This document shows, in pieces, positions 45,801-60,800 of a stretch of DNA of 64,000 bases. The stretch comes from Gordionus sp. m RMFG-2023. Taxonomy: Eukaryota > Nematomorpha > Gordioida > Chordodea > Parachordodidae. The position numbers and the translations under genes were made by a program. Position 1 is the stretch's first letter, and each line of letters starts with the position of its first letter. The notes beneath the pieces were generated by a model, which was not told the DNA's origin, ran no database searches, and worked only from the letters and a program-made list of their open reading frames with translations. The stretch covers positions 23,918,869 through 23,982,868 of the forward strand of contig NC_088779.1 in assembly GCF_954871325.1 (NCBI RefSeq), read 5' to 3'.

Positions 45801-48800
45801 TGATTAAGATAGCAGATAATTTTGAAGTGATGAAAGATGCTTTAATCGATGAATCTAAAGATCAACGTGATTGGCTCATGGTAAAAGTGAATAGACGAAT
45901 ACCAAACTTAGATGCTCTATTTAGAACCAAAAACGACTTCCACTGATAATTTTTTGAAAGGTTTCCAATATAATAGAAAATCCCCTAGATGCCTTTTTTA
46001 AATCTAAAAATACTCAAATGATTACTTTTTATAATTTTTCTTATATTGAAAATATTTATATGAAATTGAATACTGCCTTTACCTCAGGTATTTGTGTTGA
46101 GGAGATTATTTAGTAAGGCAAATCTTATACTTTTTGATCGTCGCTCTAGACTTGGGGATGATATTATGGAAATGATTTTATTATTGAAATGTAACAAAAT
46201 AAATAAAAAATAAATATTATCATAAATAGTTATTTTTATTACATTAATTTTAGTCTTTTTACATAAAATTTTTTATAATCAATAACTAACTATATTTAAA
46301 ATTTGATTTTTGTGGATTAAACCAAAAAATATTTAAATTTTTTTTTATAAAAAGTAGCCAAAGCTACTGTTATAGCGAACTTTTTTTTGATGAGTAGCGT
46401 TAGCAGTCGCGCGCTACCTTTTTAGACAAAGAGAGATAACGGTAGCGCGCTACTTTTTAAAGTAGGGTTTAACAACTCTGAATGTAACCCATCCACTTAA
46501 TCCCTATCAACTAAAAATATTTTTTCATTTTTCTTTAAATTTAAAAAAAAGTATTAGTTAGTATATCTTCCGGACAACCCAACCATTCTGCCTCCATCCA
46601 AGTTAGTATAAAATTTAATATTTTATCATCCAAACTTGAAGTTTTATTTCTAACTTGCAAAAATATAATTTAAAACTTTAGAAAATGATACACTTAGATA
46701 TTTTTTTTTAAAAAAAGAAAATGATATATTACAAATGTTTCAATGATACCTTTACCTTACAAGTAGGCCTCCAGAAAACTGAATTGTAATTATTCGTCGG
46801 ATAATTTTTCAATTTATTATCCGTATTCATAAATTTTTTAATCAACACCGAATAGTTTTCAGAGGCTTACTCGCAAGCTTTAAATGATACTCTGCAATAT
46901 ACTAAATCTAAAATTATTTATAAAAAAACATATAAATAATAGCTTTGCCTCCAAAAACTACGCATTTTGATTGAAGATAGTGACCAAAATCGTAAGTTGA
47001 ATATAATTAAGACCATTATTTCCTGCTTTAACTAACGGCGTCAGCCGGCATGGCATGATTAGCAGGCCTAGATTTAATTCGCCCGCCTCTAAAATATTCT
47101 CTAATTAAGCAAAACACGTTTTTTTCCCAGAGAACGCCTAAATATGACTTAGTCAATATTTATATAATTTGTTGACTCATTTAATTTAGGTCATTATTTG
47201 ATGAATGACAAATTCCTTATTTTTAAATTGAAATTCGCATTCTAAGTTTCTAGATATTTGCTTCACGCATTTTTATATTTTTTCAATATTACGGGCTGAG
47301 TTGGATCAAATATCGCTTTAAAATTTTTTTGGCATAAGTTTTTTTTAAAAATTGTTATTTCACCTAAATTAATTATAGTTATCATCAATTTTATTTGTTT
47401 ACGCTGAGTTTAAGTCTGTTTATAGTCTAAATTTATGTTTGATTATATATATAATGATGTTTTCCTATGACACCTTCTTATTTTTCGAAAATAAATACCT
47501 TGGGTCAACAATAATTATGATTAATTAGTTACGTTAATTTTATTTTGACAATCCAATAACGAAATTGTAAATTTAAATATTTTCTGATTAAATTTTTTTT
47601 GAATAACATTTAGTCAAATATCTGGGACTTTTAGCAATGGCAAAAATCCTAAAATCCTACCCTAAAAATGTTCAAGCACACAAGGATATCGTGTTAAAGT
47701 GTTTAGACGATAAAGACGATTCTATTCGAATAAGGGCGCTGCATTTATTATACGGCATGGTTAAAAAAATTTATTATTATTATTTTTGCAATAATTTCAA
47801 AATGAAACCTGAGTATTAAATAGTTATAACTCTCTTTTAGTGCTCCGTTTGCGTTTTGCCGTTAAAAATACGCAAGGCCTTCTTTGTTTAAATTGAGATT
47901 GCCTTTTTATTTTAAAATATTGTCGATTCAAAATAAAAGAGATGATTTTTTATAAATTATATTATCATCTGCCTTTTTATTTCATGAATTTCTAAATATT
48001 CTATTTTAAAAGGTAAGTTAATTTGTTACATTTTATATAATATTAAATTAAATTTATAAATAATTAAACAACTATGAAAGAATATTTAGTTTCCACCCCC
48101 TTATTCTGATTGACAAGATTTTGTCGGCTTTCTTGCAAAAAAATTGAGTTCAGAACTGATCGTAGAACAAAGTGAAAAATGAATGAATAAAAAAATTATT
48201 GAAATGGCGGTTTTTTAAATGGTCTCCAGGCGGTAATTTGATTAATTTGCACCATTTTGAAATGCATTATTCGCGTTTGCAGCGCTCAATTTGTGCGCAT
48301 AATTAAATCTTTACCGCTTTTTAAAGTTTTTAAGCTTTTATGTTTTTTAATCTGGTTTTTCGAACATTATTCACTCGAAATGGTTTACATTCTCTTATAT
48401 TACACTTAATTTATTTGTATACATTTTTGTCAACATAAATTTGATATTTTTACATGATAATAATTTTTTTATTTAAAAAACATAATTTGATAGGTAAATA
48501 AGAAAAATTTGGTGGACATAAGCAAAACATTACTTACTCACCTGTGTACTAATGAAGGACCGCAATCTTACAAGGATGATCTCCTGAAAAATATAATCAA
48601 CGTTTGTAATCAGAACAATTATCAATACATCACCGATTTTGAATGGTTTTTAAAATATTAAAAAAATTTTTTTTTGTATTTTGTTACACTAAAAAGTTAA
48701 CTGCATTCCGTCTTAATATTTCTACTTTATTTTTTTTAAATATCAAGGAAAGAAAGTAAATAAAAAAAAGATAAGGGAATACTTTTGAGCAAATTTGTTA

Positions 48801-51800
48801 ATATACTCAAAATTGCCCCCCCCTCATTCCAATTAATGACATTAATTTACTTTACATCACTGTTTAAACCTGATCATAACTTCGATTCATGGAAGATTGA
48901 TTTATTTTTTTTAAAAAAATCAATAATTACTAATAAAAGGTACCTCAACGTTTTAATAGAGTTTAGTAAATTGGATACTCCCAAAAACATCGATCTAATC
49001 GCCTCACAATTGCTTGACGTCACTATTAGAGTGCCATCTCTTAGAAAATTTTCTGTCAATCAAATGGTAAAAACTTAAAAAAAGTTTTTAACAAAGTTTC
49101 TATTGCGTTTTGAAAAGAGAATGCTAATATTTTATCAGCGAAGAATTATAGCAGTGCTTAGTAAAAAAGATGGAAATGACAAAAATAAATAAATTTACTT
49201 AAAAAAAGCAGACGATATTATTCAAATTTCATTAATTATTGAAATTTTTTGTAATGTTTTTGTTTATTTGTTTAAAATTAACAAAAGGAAAAGTTATTGG
49301 ACAATTCTCATCTCTTTTCTAACAAAGGAACGCATAAAAGAATGTCCGAATTATTATATGTCGTGGCTTACATTTGCGGAGAATATTCTCAGTAAAATTT
49401 CATTTAAATATATCATTTTAAAATTGTTTTGATCCATGAAACTTTTATTTAATGCAATTTTTCTTCCGTTTTCCGCTTTTAATGTTCCCATATATAACCA
49501 TCTCCAATTAGAGTTTCCATTTCGGGTCCCATAATATTATATTACGTTACGACGAGTCTATAGTAAACGTGTTTTGTGATTCTTCACAGCATTAATAATT
49601 TTTGAAATATACCTCGCAACACATATTTTTTAAATTTTATCTTAGCGTTTTCATCATTTCACTCTATATTTATAAATTATTAGCTTGATTTTATAAATAA
49701 CGCGGCGTTAAATACCGCACCACTTGAACAAACGCGTTAACTATAAATTCGTCCTTACCTTTTGATATAAATAACTGTAACTATTATTAAAATTAACAAT
49801 GAACGTTTATAATTAATGCTCCTCAGACCCCCCCCCCCCCTCCCCCATTTTACAATGCTTTAGTTACAGTGTATTTAAAAAAAAACAATATTATTTAAAT
49901 GACTTGCATCATTTACCCGAATCAAAAGATTTATTAAAAAAATTATTCAATAAATTATACATTTTTTAAAAAAAAATTAATATTATATGTATTATAGATA
50001 TATCGAAAACCCTGAATTAGCCCTCAAAAACATGATAGACCCGAGGGTTCTTTTGCTCACTCATCCCGTCCAAGCTGTTTTTTTGCTAAACGCTATCAAA
50101 GTTTATGGTAGGATTTTTAAATCCACGCTGGAAAATATTAACCCCCTCCAAAAAGGGGAGTACCAAAATCTGGAATCATCCAATAACGATTTTATGACCG
50201 ACCTCAACGGTAAAGATAATGACGAACCAAGGTGGTCGGTTTTGTCGAGCTTTGGCCGAGACGCCGCGAAAAAATTAGAACATTTTTCCCAAAGCAATAG
50301 CGTAGAAGTCCAAGAGAGAGTAACTTAAATAAATCCTCCCCGTTTTATAAGGGTTTAACGCCATGCCAAAACTAATTTTTTTGAGTTTAAAAATAAATAA
50401 ATAATGTAAGCGACTTAGATGGAACCCCAAAGGAAACGATTAACCTTACCCCTGGTTGAGTTTAAATTGATATCTTAAATAAAAACATTATTACTCTTTT
50501 TTTAAGGCTCTTTCCTTTATGCGCATATTACAATACATCCAACGATGTGTGGAAGATAAAAACGTTAGATTATCGGACGGTGACTTAATTTCAAATTTAT
50601 TTAAAGGTGATATGAACCCGGTGGCTCTCAAGGCTCAAAAGAAAGTTCCTATTCCAGAAGGGTAATTTAGGAAATTTTTATTTTGTTGAAATAGAAAAAT
50701 CATTTTATTTAAATCGCGTTAAATCGATTTCTATTTCCACACCATGCCATCTATAATAAATAACCTTAATTTGTTAAGACTGGACTTGGAGGCCCCTATT
50801 AATCCCGACTTTCAAACCATCTTATCGAAAAAGTCTGGCGACGGCAATTGGAATGCTTATAAGAATCTCGATATATTTGCCGTCGGGATAATGCCCAAGG
50901 TCAGCGATGATAAGGCCTATTCTTTCTCCAATTTTTCGACTTCTTCCCGTTCCGAGAGTTCTAACGACGAAAGCAACGTCAATGATATTAGCGTAGCAGA
51001 TGGCGCTCTTTCTACCGATATGCCCAAGACTAAAATCAAGTTTAAAAAAATTAATTTGATATAATCCGCATTTATCTAGTGGTAATACTTTGAATTATTG
51101 TAAGTTTTCTTTATTATTTACCTAATTTTCTTGAATCAAAGTATATTATTTCGTTCTTTTTTATTATTATAGAGAGAATGAGTTGGGGTCATCCCTTATC
51201 TCTACCAATAAAGAATTTAATGTTCTTAATCATTCTAGCCAGATGGCATAGGGGTTATCTTAATTTACTCCTACGATTGACTAGTTTATAATAATATAAC
51301 CTTATAATCTAGTCGATGATTAATTATGCAATTCTTGTGTTTTACTCCAAATGAGATTTTATTTTCATTTTTTTCCCAAAAAATAAATTTTATTAAATTC
51401 TTAAATTAATTTTAATCTTATTTATTTTTAAAACTCACTTGTGGATTACTACAAAGGAAGAGGAAAAAATTGCCCAATGAAAAGCATTCGAAAATGGATG
51501 ACAAGGAAGCTAATCACAAAGAAATGGCCAAAGTTTTTTATTTGATAAATATACTGTATATATTTTTTTCAAATTTAAATTATGAATGCCTAAACCTTAT
51601 ACGCTACCGACTCACGCCTCTTGAGAACTTTCTTTTCCTATATTTTACCAACTTTTAGCACAATTAAATAATAATTAATTCCCGCCGTCAATAAAGGTAT
51701 CGGCGTATATGGTCTATGTTTGCCCTTTATGAATAAATCAAGAAACAATATTTTAGAAGTTAAAAGTGGGATTATAAATAGTATTTAAGGGTTACGGTAA

Positions 51801-54800
51801 ATTAAAATGAAACCTTTTATAATATTAGGTACTCAATGGCGAATATTTTGATTGTGCATTATAAATAGGGTTTCAAAATGAGGGGGGGGGGCTCAATCTA
51901 AAGGAGTTCAAAATAAGAAGGCTGGCATCTTTTTTGATATCATAATCTTTATTAGCACGTTGGTCATAGACCTGCCTAAAGGTGAGTGTGCGTGAATTAT
52001 ATGAAGGCCCATCCTCCATATAATTATGCCGATTTTTTTACTCAAGGATACCAACAAACCTTGTAACCCATGTATGAAGTATATGAGGGTGGAACTGCAC
52101 CCAAGCCATTTATATATGTTAGTAATGAATATAGCAAAGGAAGAAAAGAATATAAGAATAAAAAAAGGTCCTTCTTTTCCAAATAAAACTTAATTATTTT
52201 ATTTAATCAATTTTATTTGTAAATATTAAATTCATATAATTGTTTTTTTTTAAAATTTATTATATAAGTATTAGATGTTTTTAATTGTTTAATGATAATA
52301 ATTAGATTTAAGGGTCAAGCAATAATTTATATTAAGATTTATAAATTAAAGAAATATAAGATAATATAAAATATAATTTAAATAATCAATTACCTTTACC
52401 ATCAACAGTCATTCGTTAGGGGGTCATAGATTAGCTTCATAATTTTCTTGAACAGACATCTGTTAATACAGCCCATTTAATAAAATCTCAGGAGATATCC
52501 ATATCTATTAGGGATTTAGTAATTTTACTAAACCAGCTATTTTTATAGGATAGGAATGGTTTTATGAAAAATTTTTCAGGGAAAACTTTGTCTAGTGCTT
52601 TATAGATTATTATTTGGAGCTTGTCTGAAGATATGACCCATTAATTCAATTTTTCTATATTCTATTAGTTTGTACACTGGAAGACCACATCTAGCCGAGA
52701 GGATTCTGTTAGAAGTGTTAAATGGATGAAAGGTTTTGGTTGTATATCTTAAGCATTTGTTGATAAAAGATTGTATCTTCATATTATAAGAAAGGCATAG
52801 ACCATGTTTCTATTCCATAGAAAAGTGAGGAAAGTATTAGAATTTTAAATAATCGGATTTTTAAAGGAATGAATAATTGATTCAAGGACCAAATTTTCAT
52901 AAGAGAGCGATATTTGAATTTAGCTTTGTTTATTTTGTCTATTATATCTAATCTTGTTTGGCCTTTATTATCGAGGATAACTCCTAAATATCTCATGTAG
53001 TACTTCATTAATATCGAAATTATTAATTTATCATGGGTGGATGTAGAAATAGATGTTAGTACTTTAGTTTTTTTGACACTTGGATGTAAGCCAAAAGATC
53101 TTGCTTCGATGATAAAAATGTTAACCAAATGTTGTTTGGGCATAGAAGTTGCAGTTAAACATATATCATCTGCAAAGGCTAAAATGTTTATATCTTCAAT
53201 TTATAATATTTCAGTATAAGAGGTTTTAACATTTTTAATAATAAAGTTTATAATGAAGTTAAAGAGTGATGGGGATAAAACACAACCTTGTTTTGGTCCT
53301 ATATTGACTGGTATTTTTTGAGATTTGAGATTGGTGTGAATAATTAAAAATAATTTTGGTATAAATTTTTTAAAAATTTTAATAAATGAGAAGGAATTCT
53401 TATTATCTCTAAAGCAGCCCATAATTTCGAATGAATTATAGAGTCAAATGCTCTTTTAAAGTCTAAGGTAGCAATAAAAAATTGATTTTTCTTAATTTTG
53501 GCTCTTTCGATTCGAATTTTTAGGGCTATAATAGCTTAAAGGGCATTATGACCTTTTCTAAAAAAAACTATTGAGTCTAGGTAATATGGTTCGATAATAG
53601 GTTTTAATCTATAAAATGATATGGGTAAAAACTTTGTATATCACAGAGTTTAGTGATATACTTCTCCAGTCTTTAAGAAATTTTGGTTTTTTTTAGAGAA
53701 ATTGAATAAAATAGCTGAGAGCCAATCTGACAGAAAAGTACCTTCATACCAAACTTTCGTCATAATTGGGAGAAGAATTTCAACAGAAAGTGGAGCATCT
53801 ATTTTTAGAAATTCACGATAGATACCGTCATGACCACATGCTTTATGATTTTTTAGTTTATTTGTAATATTAATTATTTCCCTTTTAGTTGGAGGCAGCA
53901 ATCTATTTGTGTCTAGGTTAGGGAGATGTGTAAGTTGAAGGATTGGAGATAAATGAGGGTAAGAAGAAGGGAGATATGAGGTAGAAGGTAATGTATTTAA
54001 GGTAATGATATTTGGTGATATAAGTTGAGAGGTGGAAGGTAATAGGTTGTATAAAGGGAGAATATTAGAAGTAGAAGGTATTGATTGAATATTTGTAGTA
54101 TCATTTAGTAAGAGAGAGGGTTCGTTTATGCTAAACATGTTCATATAGTAAGATGTCAATAGGTTCATTTGATCATGTGTATTTGTAATGATTTGATCAT
54201 TGTAAATGATTTTTGGGATGAGTTCTTTTTTAAATGTTGTAAAAGGTTTTAGAAGATTGAAGGCTTTATGAGAATTATTAACATTAAATAAATTCTGTAT
54301 TTCACTAGCTCTTTTTTCAAAAAAAATTCTTTTATCAGATCTTAATTTATGACTTATATTGTAAAATATATAATTTGTTTTGTTTTTCGTATAATGCCCA
54401 TTTCCAATGAGATTAGCGATAAGATTTTTTGATTCTGGTGAAATCCAGTCTGGATATTTTTGTTTAGTTGGTAAGGAATTTGCAGCTGATTTGATAAAAA
54501 TTTCTGGAGCATTAATATCAAGTTTTATTTTTTTTTGAATTTTTTATTAATTTTTTTTCTTTTGTACCAAATTTTTTAACCAATTTGCCTGCATAATGTT
54601 TAAAAATTATTTTAAGGCTGGTTTGGCTTTTTATTCTTAGATATGGAAAAATGTATATTTATTTTAAGGTAAGAAAAGCAAGACTGGAGGAACAAGCCAA
54701 CAATCCTCACTATTTAAAAAGCAAACCGATTTCTAATGATAAAGTATATGTATTTTTTTATTGACTAATTAATAAAGCAAAATAAATGTTAATTGATATA

Positions 54801-57800
54801 TTAAATGAATGTACTGTTATTATAACTAGTGTTGTTAAACGGCTCGATTTTTAAAAAAGCCAAAAAGTATTGCCCAAGCCTGGAGATTTTGCTCATAGAT
54901 GGCAGAAAGGTTTGGATACCCATTTACGAAATATTGAGGCTCGCGTAATATTATTTTGACTAAAATCTTAATCTAAAATCGGCTAAATAGAGACGTTTAA
55001 CAACTCTAGTTATAATCTATTTATGACTTTTTTAATGAGTCAAAAATTTAACACGCCAAAAGCGCCAAATTTAAGAATAGACTCAATTTTCAAAATTTTA
55101 GGAATCGAGACCAGAACATAAGCGGGAAAAATTATCACTGGGATACTATATGCATTTTTTAATATGATGAAATATATATGAACAAACAACCCATAAATGA
55201 TAGAGCAATCAATATTATAAAAATATTTTAAAAAATTTTTTTACACCCTTTAGCTAAAGATAGTGGATAATCATACCGATATACACGATGCTTACGATGT
55301 GTTAAATGGGCTTGATTACATAGGAGATGAAAATGAAGACCGTAAGATAAAATATTTATTTTAATCATTTAGCAAGCTTTTCCCTTAATTACATAGGAAT
55401 GATTATAGGTAAGATTTGACCAGAATTCTTCTAAAAGTCGAGGGTTGGACAAAAATTTAAATGCAAGGCTCCAATTTATTACTTATTTTATTAGTAACGG
55501 AAATGTGTTACGATTTGTCGTGATTGCCGCCTTTTCATTAAGAATTTTGTCAGGAATATAATTGAGATAATATTTCTATTTAGAAGGAAATAATAAATTT
55601 ACTTTTTTGTTTGAATCACTGATACATTTGCTTCTGTTTTTTTGAGCAATTTTTTATATTTAATTATCTTACCTTTAATCATAATTATGGCTCAGGAATA
55701 ACCAAATAATCCACTTTCGTTAAAATCCCAAGATTTTTATATTATATAAAATATTTAGTCTACGTTGATCCAACGATCTTTAGATATCGTTGATAATAAG
55801 TAGAAAGTGACGCATTACTCGTTACTTAAAGAATTCTAAATATTATATATAAATTTTTTTCCCTATTGATAATAAAAAATAATATTATACAAAAATAATA
55901 TTTTGTAATAACTTTTTCTTTATTTTTAACAATTGATTTTCATTTTGATCAGATAAACAAGAGCGGTTTAGTGTTCAACACAGCTTTCGCTGTGCTAAGC
56001 CAGAGGATGGGAATATATTATATTTAATAAAATTTTATTTAATTTCCCAAAAACTTTTTCGATTGTCTTCACAAGAATCTTCATTCAGTTCCTCATCAAT
56101 TTTTTTTATCTTTATCAGAATTTAATCTGAATTCATATTTTTACCATCATATGTTCTTTTTTAGATTTGATCAGCTGGACATCGGGCTTGAAATATTTGA
56201 ATTTCTGCTAAGTGTAGACTAAATGCCCTTAGATTTTTTTTATTGGTGTAAAAAATATATCATACTTGGGCTAGGGCAGAGATTTCATCTGAAGAAATAA
56301 GTAAATGATATTAAATAATATAAATTAACATAACTTGATTGATTCAATATTAATTAGATTAGCAATCTTGACTATAAAATTTAACAACAAAAATGTAATA
56401 AATAAAATAAATTTGAAAAACTTTGATGGTTGATATGAATTAATAATTCGGCTTAAATTATTTTAAAAATGTTAAATAATATATATATATTAAAATAAAA
56501 TATTATTTTCCCATATTTTTTAAAAAAAATTTAAAGTAACTTTTAGCATTACCGTTAAAAAAATCGCGTTACTTATTACCTTTTGAAACAAATAATGAAT
56601 GACGTTCCTTTTCCTCAAAAACTTTACGTTACTTTACAGCACAATACATAAGTAATTATAAGTACAAGGAATTTATTTCATATATATGATATGAAGGTAA
56701 GATGTTTGACAAAATACTAGCTTAAAATGACTTGGATAATGGTTATAGTATTATGACAATTCTATAAATGCATCTTTAGAGGAAGCACCAATTGGGAATG
56801 TTATTAAAACCACTTTACAGAATACATTTTTTTATAAAAATATAAAAAAATTATTTAAATCTCAGTGAAAATTTTAAGTACTTATACTAAATAGATACTA
56901 TGAAAATATATTTATTTTTTCCCAATCATAAAATTAACTATAAAATAATGATTATAAATCCTGCTATGTCTCCATCTCCATTATAAATTCCCAAAAATAT
57001 ACTTTTTCTTTAAGACAAAAGGTTTTATATACTCATAATAATTTATATAAAACATACTTTTCCTGAAATTATTTTCCATTTATCAAAACTATCATGAGCC
57101 AATAATATTGAAGAATTTACTTGTTCAATGAAAACTAAGAATTGATATTGTTTGTTTTTTTAAAAATGGATTAGTTAATATCATATATCAAAAGGTATCA
57201 TTGATACATAACCTTCAGTTTAGAAATAAAATTAATTAAATATTTTGATAAAGCGCCTCCCTCACTCATTATTCTTTCCCTCTTTATAAGCCTGAAATGG
57301 CGGATCATCTTATGGGATGGGGCGCTTAGTAATCCTTACCATAATGGAAGTCAAATGAGACCATATCAATAAAATTTTAAGGCGATAGGGAGTTAACTAG
57401 ATTTTGTCTGAGTTTTTGACGCAGTTAAACCATTCAAGTAGGTTTAAAAAATTTTTTTTTACATTTTAAAGAATGGATTTTTTTGTTCTCAATTTATTTT
57501 CGGTCTATATATACCGTGAAATCTTATAATAAAATGGTTTCAATATTTATATTTTCATGAATTTATTTTAGTATAAAAAATGGGTTTATAAAAGATTTAT
57601 TTAATAAAAATTATTTAAATTGTCAAAATTTCATAATCTATTCGCTATACATCCCAACATATAGGATAGGCATTATATTCTGATTAAATGTTTCATAAAT
57701 AATTAATCTTCTGATAATTTATGTATATATGTTTAAAATCCCATATTAAATTACCTTATATTTGTAAAATGTCCTAAACTGGGTTCAACACTGCTCTAAT

Positions 57801-60800
57801 ATTATCAAACCTATTAATATTTAGTGTTTATTAAATATATGCAGGTTTATTTTCTGAAGACTTTTATTCCTGCAGATTTCTTTTCTGCAATTTTATCTCA
57901 TCTTTTTTTTTATCCTCGGGAATTTTTTTGAGTTTTATATTCTAATTTTTTCTGCGACAGTTTTTTTGGTATTTTATTTCCGTGGGCTTTCCTATTTGCC
58001 ATTAAATGATATGGATATAGAGAATTATATGGTAAATTTACTTTGTTTTAATTAAATAATGATATAAACTACTATACATCAGGGGCATACTGGTTACTCG
58101 ACCCTATTAATGTTGCATTTTTTCTCTCAAGGATTCTCTTATTTATATTTCTTCTTGGTTGATAGAAACGAGAGAACCCTAATGTTACTCTATTGTTTGT
58201 ATCACGTGGTGAAATAATAAAAATGGAGTCAGATTTGGAGGGTAATACTATCGTATTTCGTAATCAACTACCTGTGTTTATTATACAAAATGAAAAGCTC
58301 GCGCAAAACAATATTTAGTGCAAAATCAAGTGATGAACAAATTAAACTGGCAATTGATGATATAATCATTAATAAAAGATCATCATTATCAATAGCTACT
58401 AAATTTAATATTCCTAGAACAACCTTAAGAAGATCAATGAATAAATCAAATAAGTTAATATTCAACAAAGCTCAGGAGGACATTTTAAAAGATTATATAA
58501 TTCAAGCTAGCAAATCACTCATGGGTTTTGGCATAGAATTTAATTATATATTAAAAGTTTCCTGAATGTTGGATCCGTGATGGAATGGCTGGCATGGATT
58601 GGTTCAAAGATAGACATCCAACATTATCCCCGAGAACTCCTGAAGCAACAAGTTTGGCTAAAGCTCGAGGCTTCAATCCTCACATTGTTAAAGGAATGCT
58701 ATTTCCAATTGCATTTATAGCTATGGTAATGATCACTAAGGATTCTCTTTCACAGGTTAAAAATCCTTCCTGTTTCATGCCCTTCTCTGCAATAATTTTA
58801 CCAGGATCTTAAATGCTTGAATTATATAATCTTTTAAAATGTTCTCATGAGCTTTGGTGAATATTAATCTATTTGATATGAGGATATTACAAAGTCTCTT
58901 TGTATTTATTTATTGTTCTTCTTAAGGTTGTTCTAGGAATATTAAATTTAGTAGCTATTGATAATGTTGATCTTCTATTAATGATTATATCATCACTTGA
59001 TTTTGCACCAAATATTGTTTTGCGCGAGCTTTTCATTTCAGTAATGTATGAATTGTGGAAGTCAATTCTTGGCCAGACAATTCTGTGTATTATTCAGCAT
59101 CTTAATATTTCCATTAAATAAAACTTATAAATTCTAATTTTTTGTTTGAATAATGCTAAATGCCGAAGGATAATATTTATATAAATATCAGTAATCTAAT
59201 TTAATTTTTTCGCCAAACAAAAATGTAACGTGATTTTTCTATAAAGAGGTACTAAAAAGATTTTATTTAGAATATTTTTTTAATAGATTTCTCTTTTCAA
59301 TAAATGAACTTAGGTAAGGAACATATCATAAATATACACATTTTGACCAATTTTGAGGGAAATTGGTTCAATAGTAAAAAATTAGAGGGTGGTGACCAGT
59401 CTTCAAACATGACCATTTATGACACATTTCCGGGTTTCCTGACACAAATATCCCTTCATCCACATTTATTATTGACACTATTTTAATATCAAATAATTTA
59501 AGCTATCCTTAATCTCCGAAAGTTATCGATCACGAATAAATCTCACGGTAATTTTGATGGACAGAAAATCCAAAAAGCGGATTATAACGGCACTGACACT
59601 CACAAAGTTGAAATTTTGGATTACGAATTACCTGAGGTTTTAAAAAATTGAATTTATACAAATTTTTAAATCGCATACCTCGTTAAAAAGTATAATTATC
59701 AAACCTGTAAAGTATTACTCTAAACCACAGGGTTTCGTAAGCTCTTTAATATAAATAACCTTCCAATTTTTTTTAGAATTGCAAGCAAGATTAATCAAAT
59801 TTCCCAAAATCACAAAAATAGTTTTTTTTAAAAAAAATCTTGCACTTAGTTGAATATCAATATTTTATCCAGAAAAATATTGCCTACGCCTCGAGAATTT
59901 CGCTAATAATTGTACATGGCTTTTGTCCTAATATCTGAGCAAAATCTTCAGGCATGCATTCTGAAGAAAATATTGAGTTGATCCTTTTTGAAAATCGGCT
60001 CATATCGAGTCGTTTAACAAAACTAGATAAATGAATACTTATAAATGAGCCATTAAAAAAAATTATGCTTATAATTTATGCAGTAAATTAAATTTTCCAT
60101 CCTGTTCTATACCCCCATGTTTGAGATGTTATGAATTCTAAAAATGATATTTTACAGAAGTAAAGCTTAGAGTACTCGTGATTAACAAAACACAAGCTCT
60201 AGACTTTAGGGAGGATGGATAATTTAGAAACAATTATTAAAATGGAATTATCGTAAAATAAAAATAAAATGTAGCGTGATTAACGCGCCACTTTAAAATA
60301 AATAGCAGTAGCCTATAAAAGCCTTACTTTTTAAAAGTGATTTTTAACGCCGTACATTGGACGCTTTCAACAGTTCTGAATGATTTTACAGTCGTTAAAT
60401 CGGGTCTTACTATATGAATGCGACTTAACTGCCATATAAATAATTAATTTTATTCCACAGAATGCCCTATCATCACCTCACTCATCCGAAGACCGCGAGA
60501 ATAAATACATAAATCGCAAGAAGAAAGCGTAATTTTAACGTTTCTATATTGTTTTATTTGTAAAATGGTTAAATTGATCCGTTTAACAAAACTAAATAAA
60601 AGCATAACTGTTATTTTATTTTTTTTATTAATAAAAATAGCCATAAAGAAGCTAAGAATAGCAGCGTTTCCGAAAAGATTTTAAATCAGGTATTTTAGTG
60701 ATATTTTTTTATAAACCTTTATATTTTATCAAATGAGGGTTATTAATAAAAATCGTTTATAATATATTACGTTATATTGATTCTCTGCCCAAACTAGCCA

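Larger units (their letters stand above)
44108..46551 (+). other. AP3D1 intron 9, loaded with transposons
   Basis: A 2.44-kb intron. It contains a MITE (44341-44729) and, 7 bases later, a hAT element (44737-46480). Without them it would be about 300 bp, like several neighbours. Confidence 0.85.

Noticed and set aside
49800-49860. C-rich run as a possible regulatory or quadruplex site
   Set aside because: It is one of several simple homopolymer runs in the window with nothing to tie it to function.
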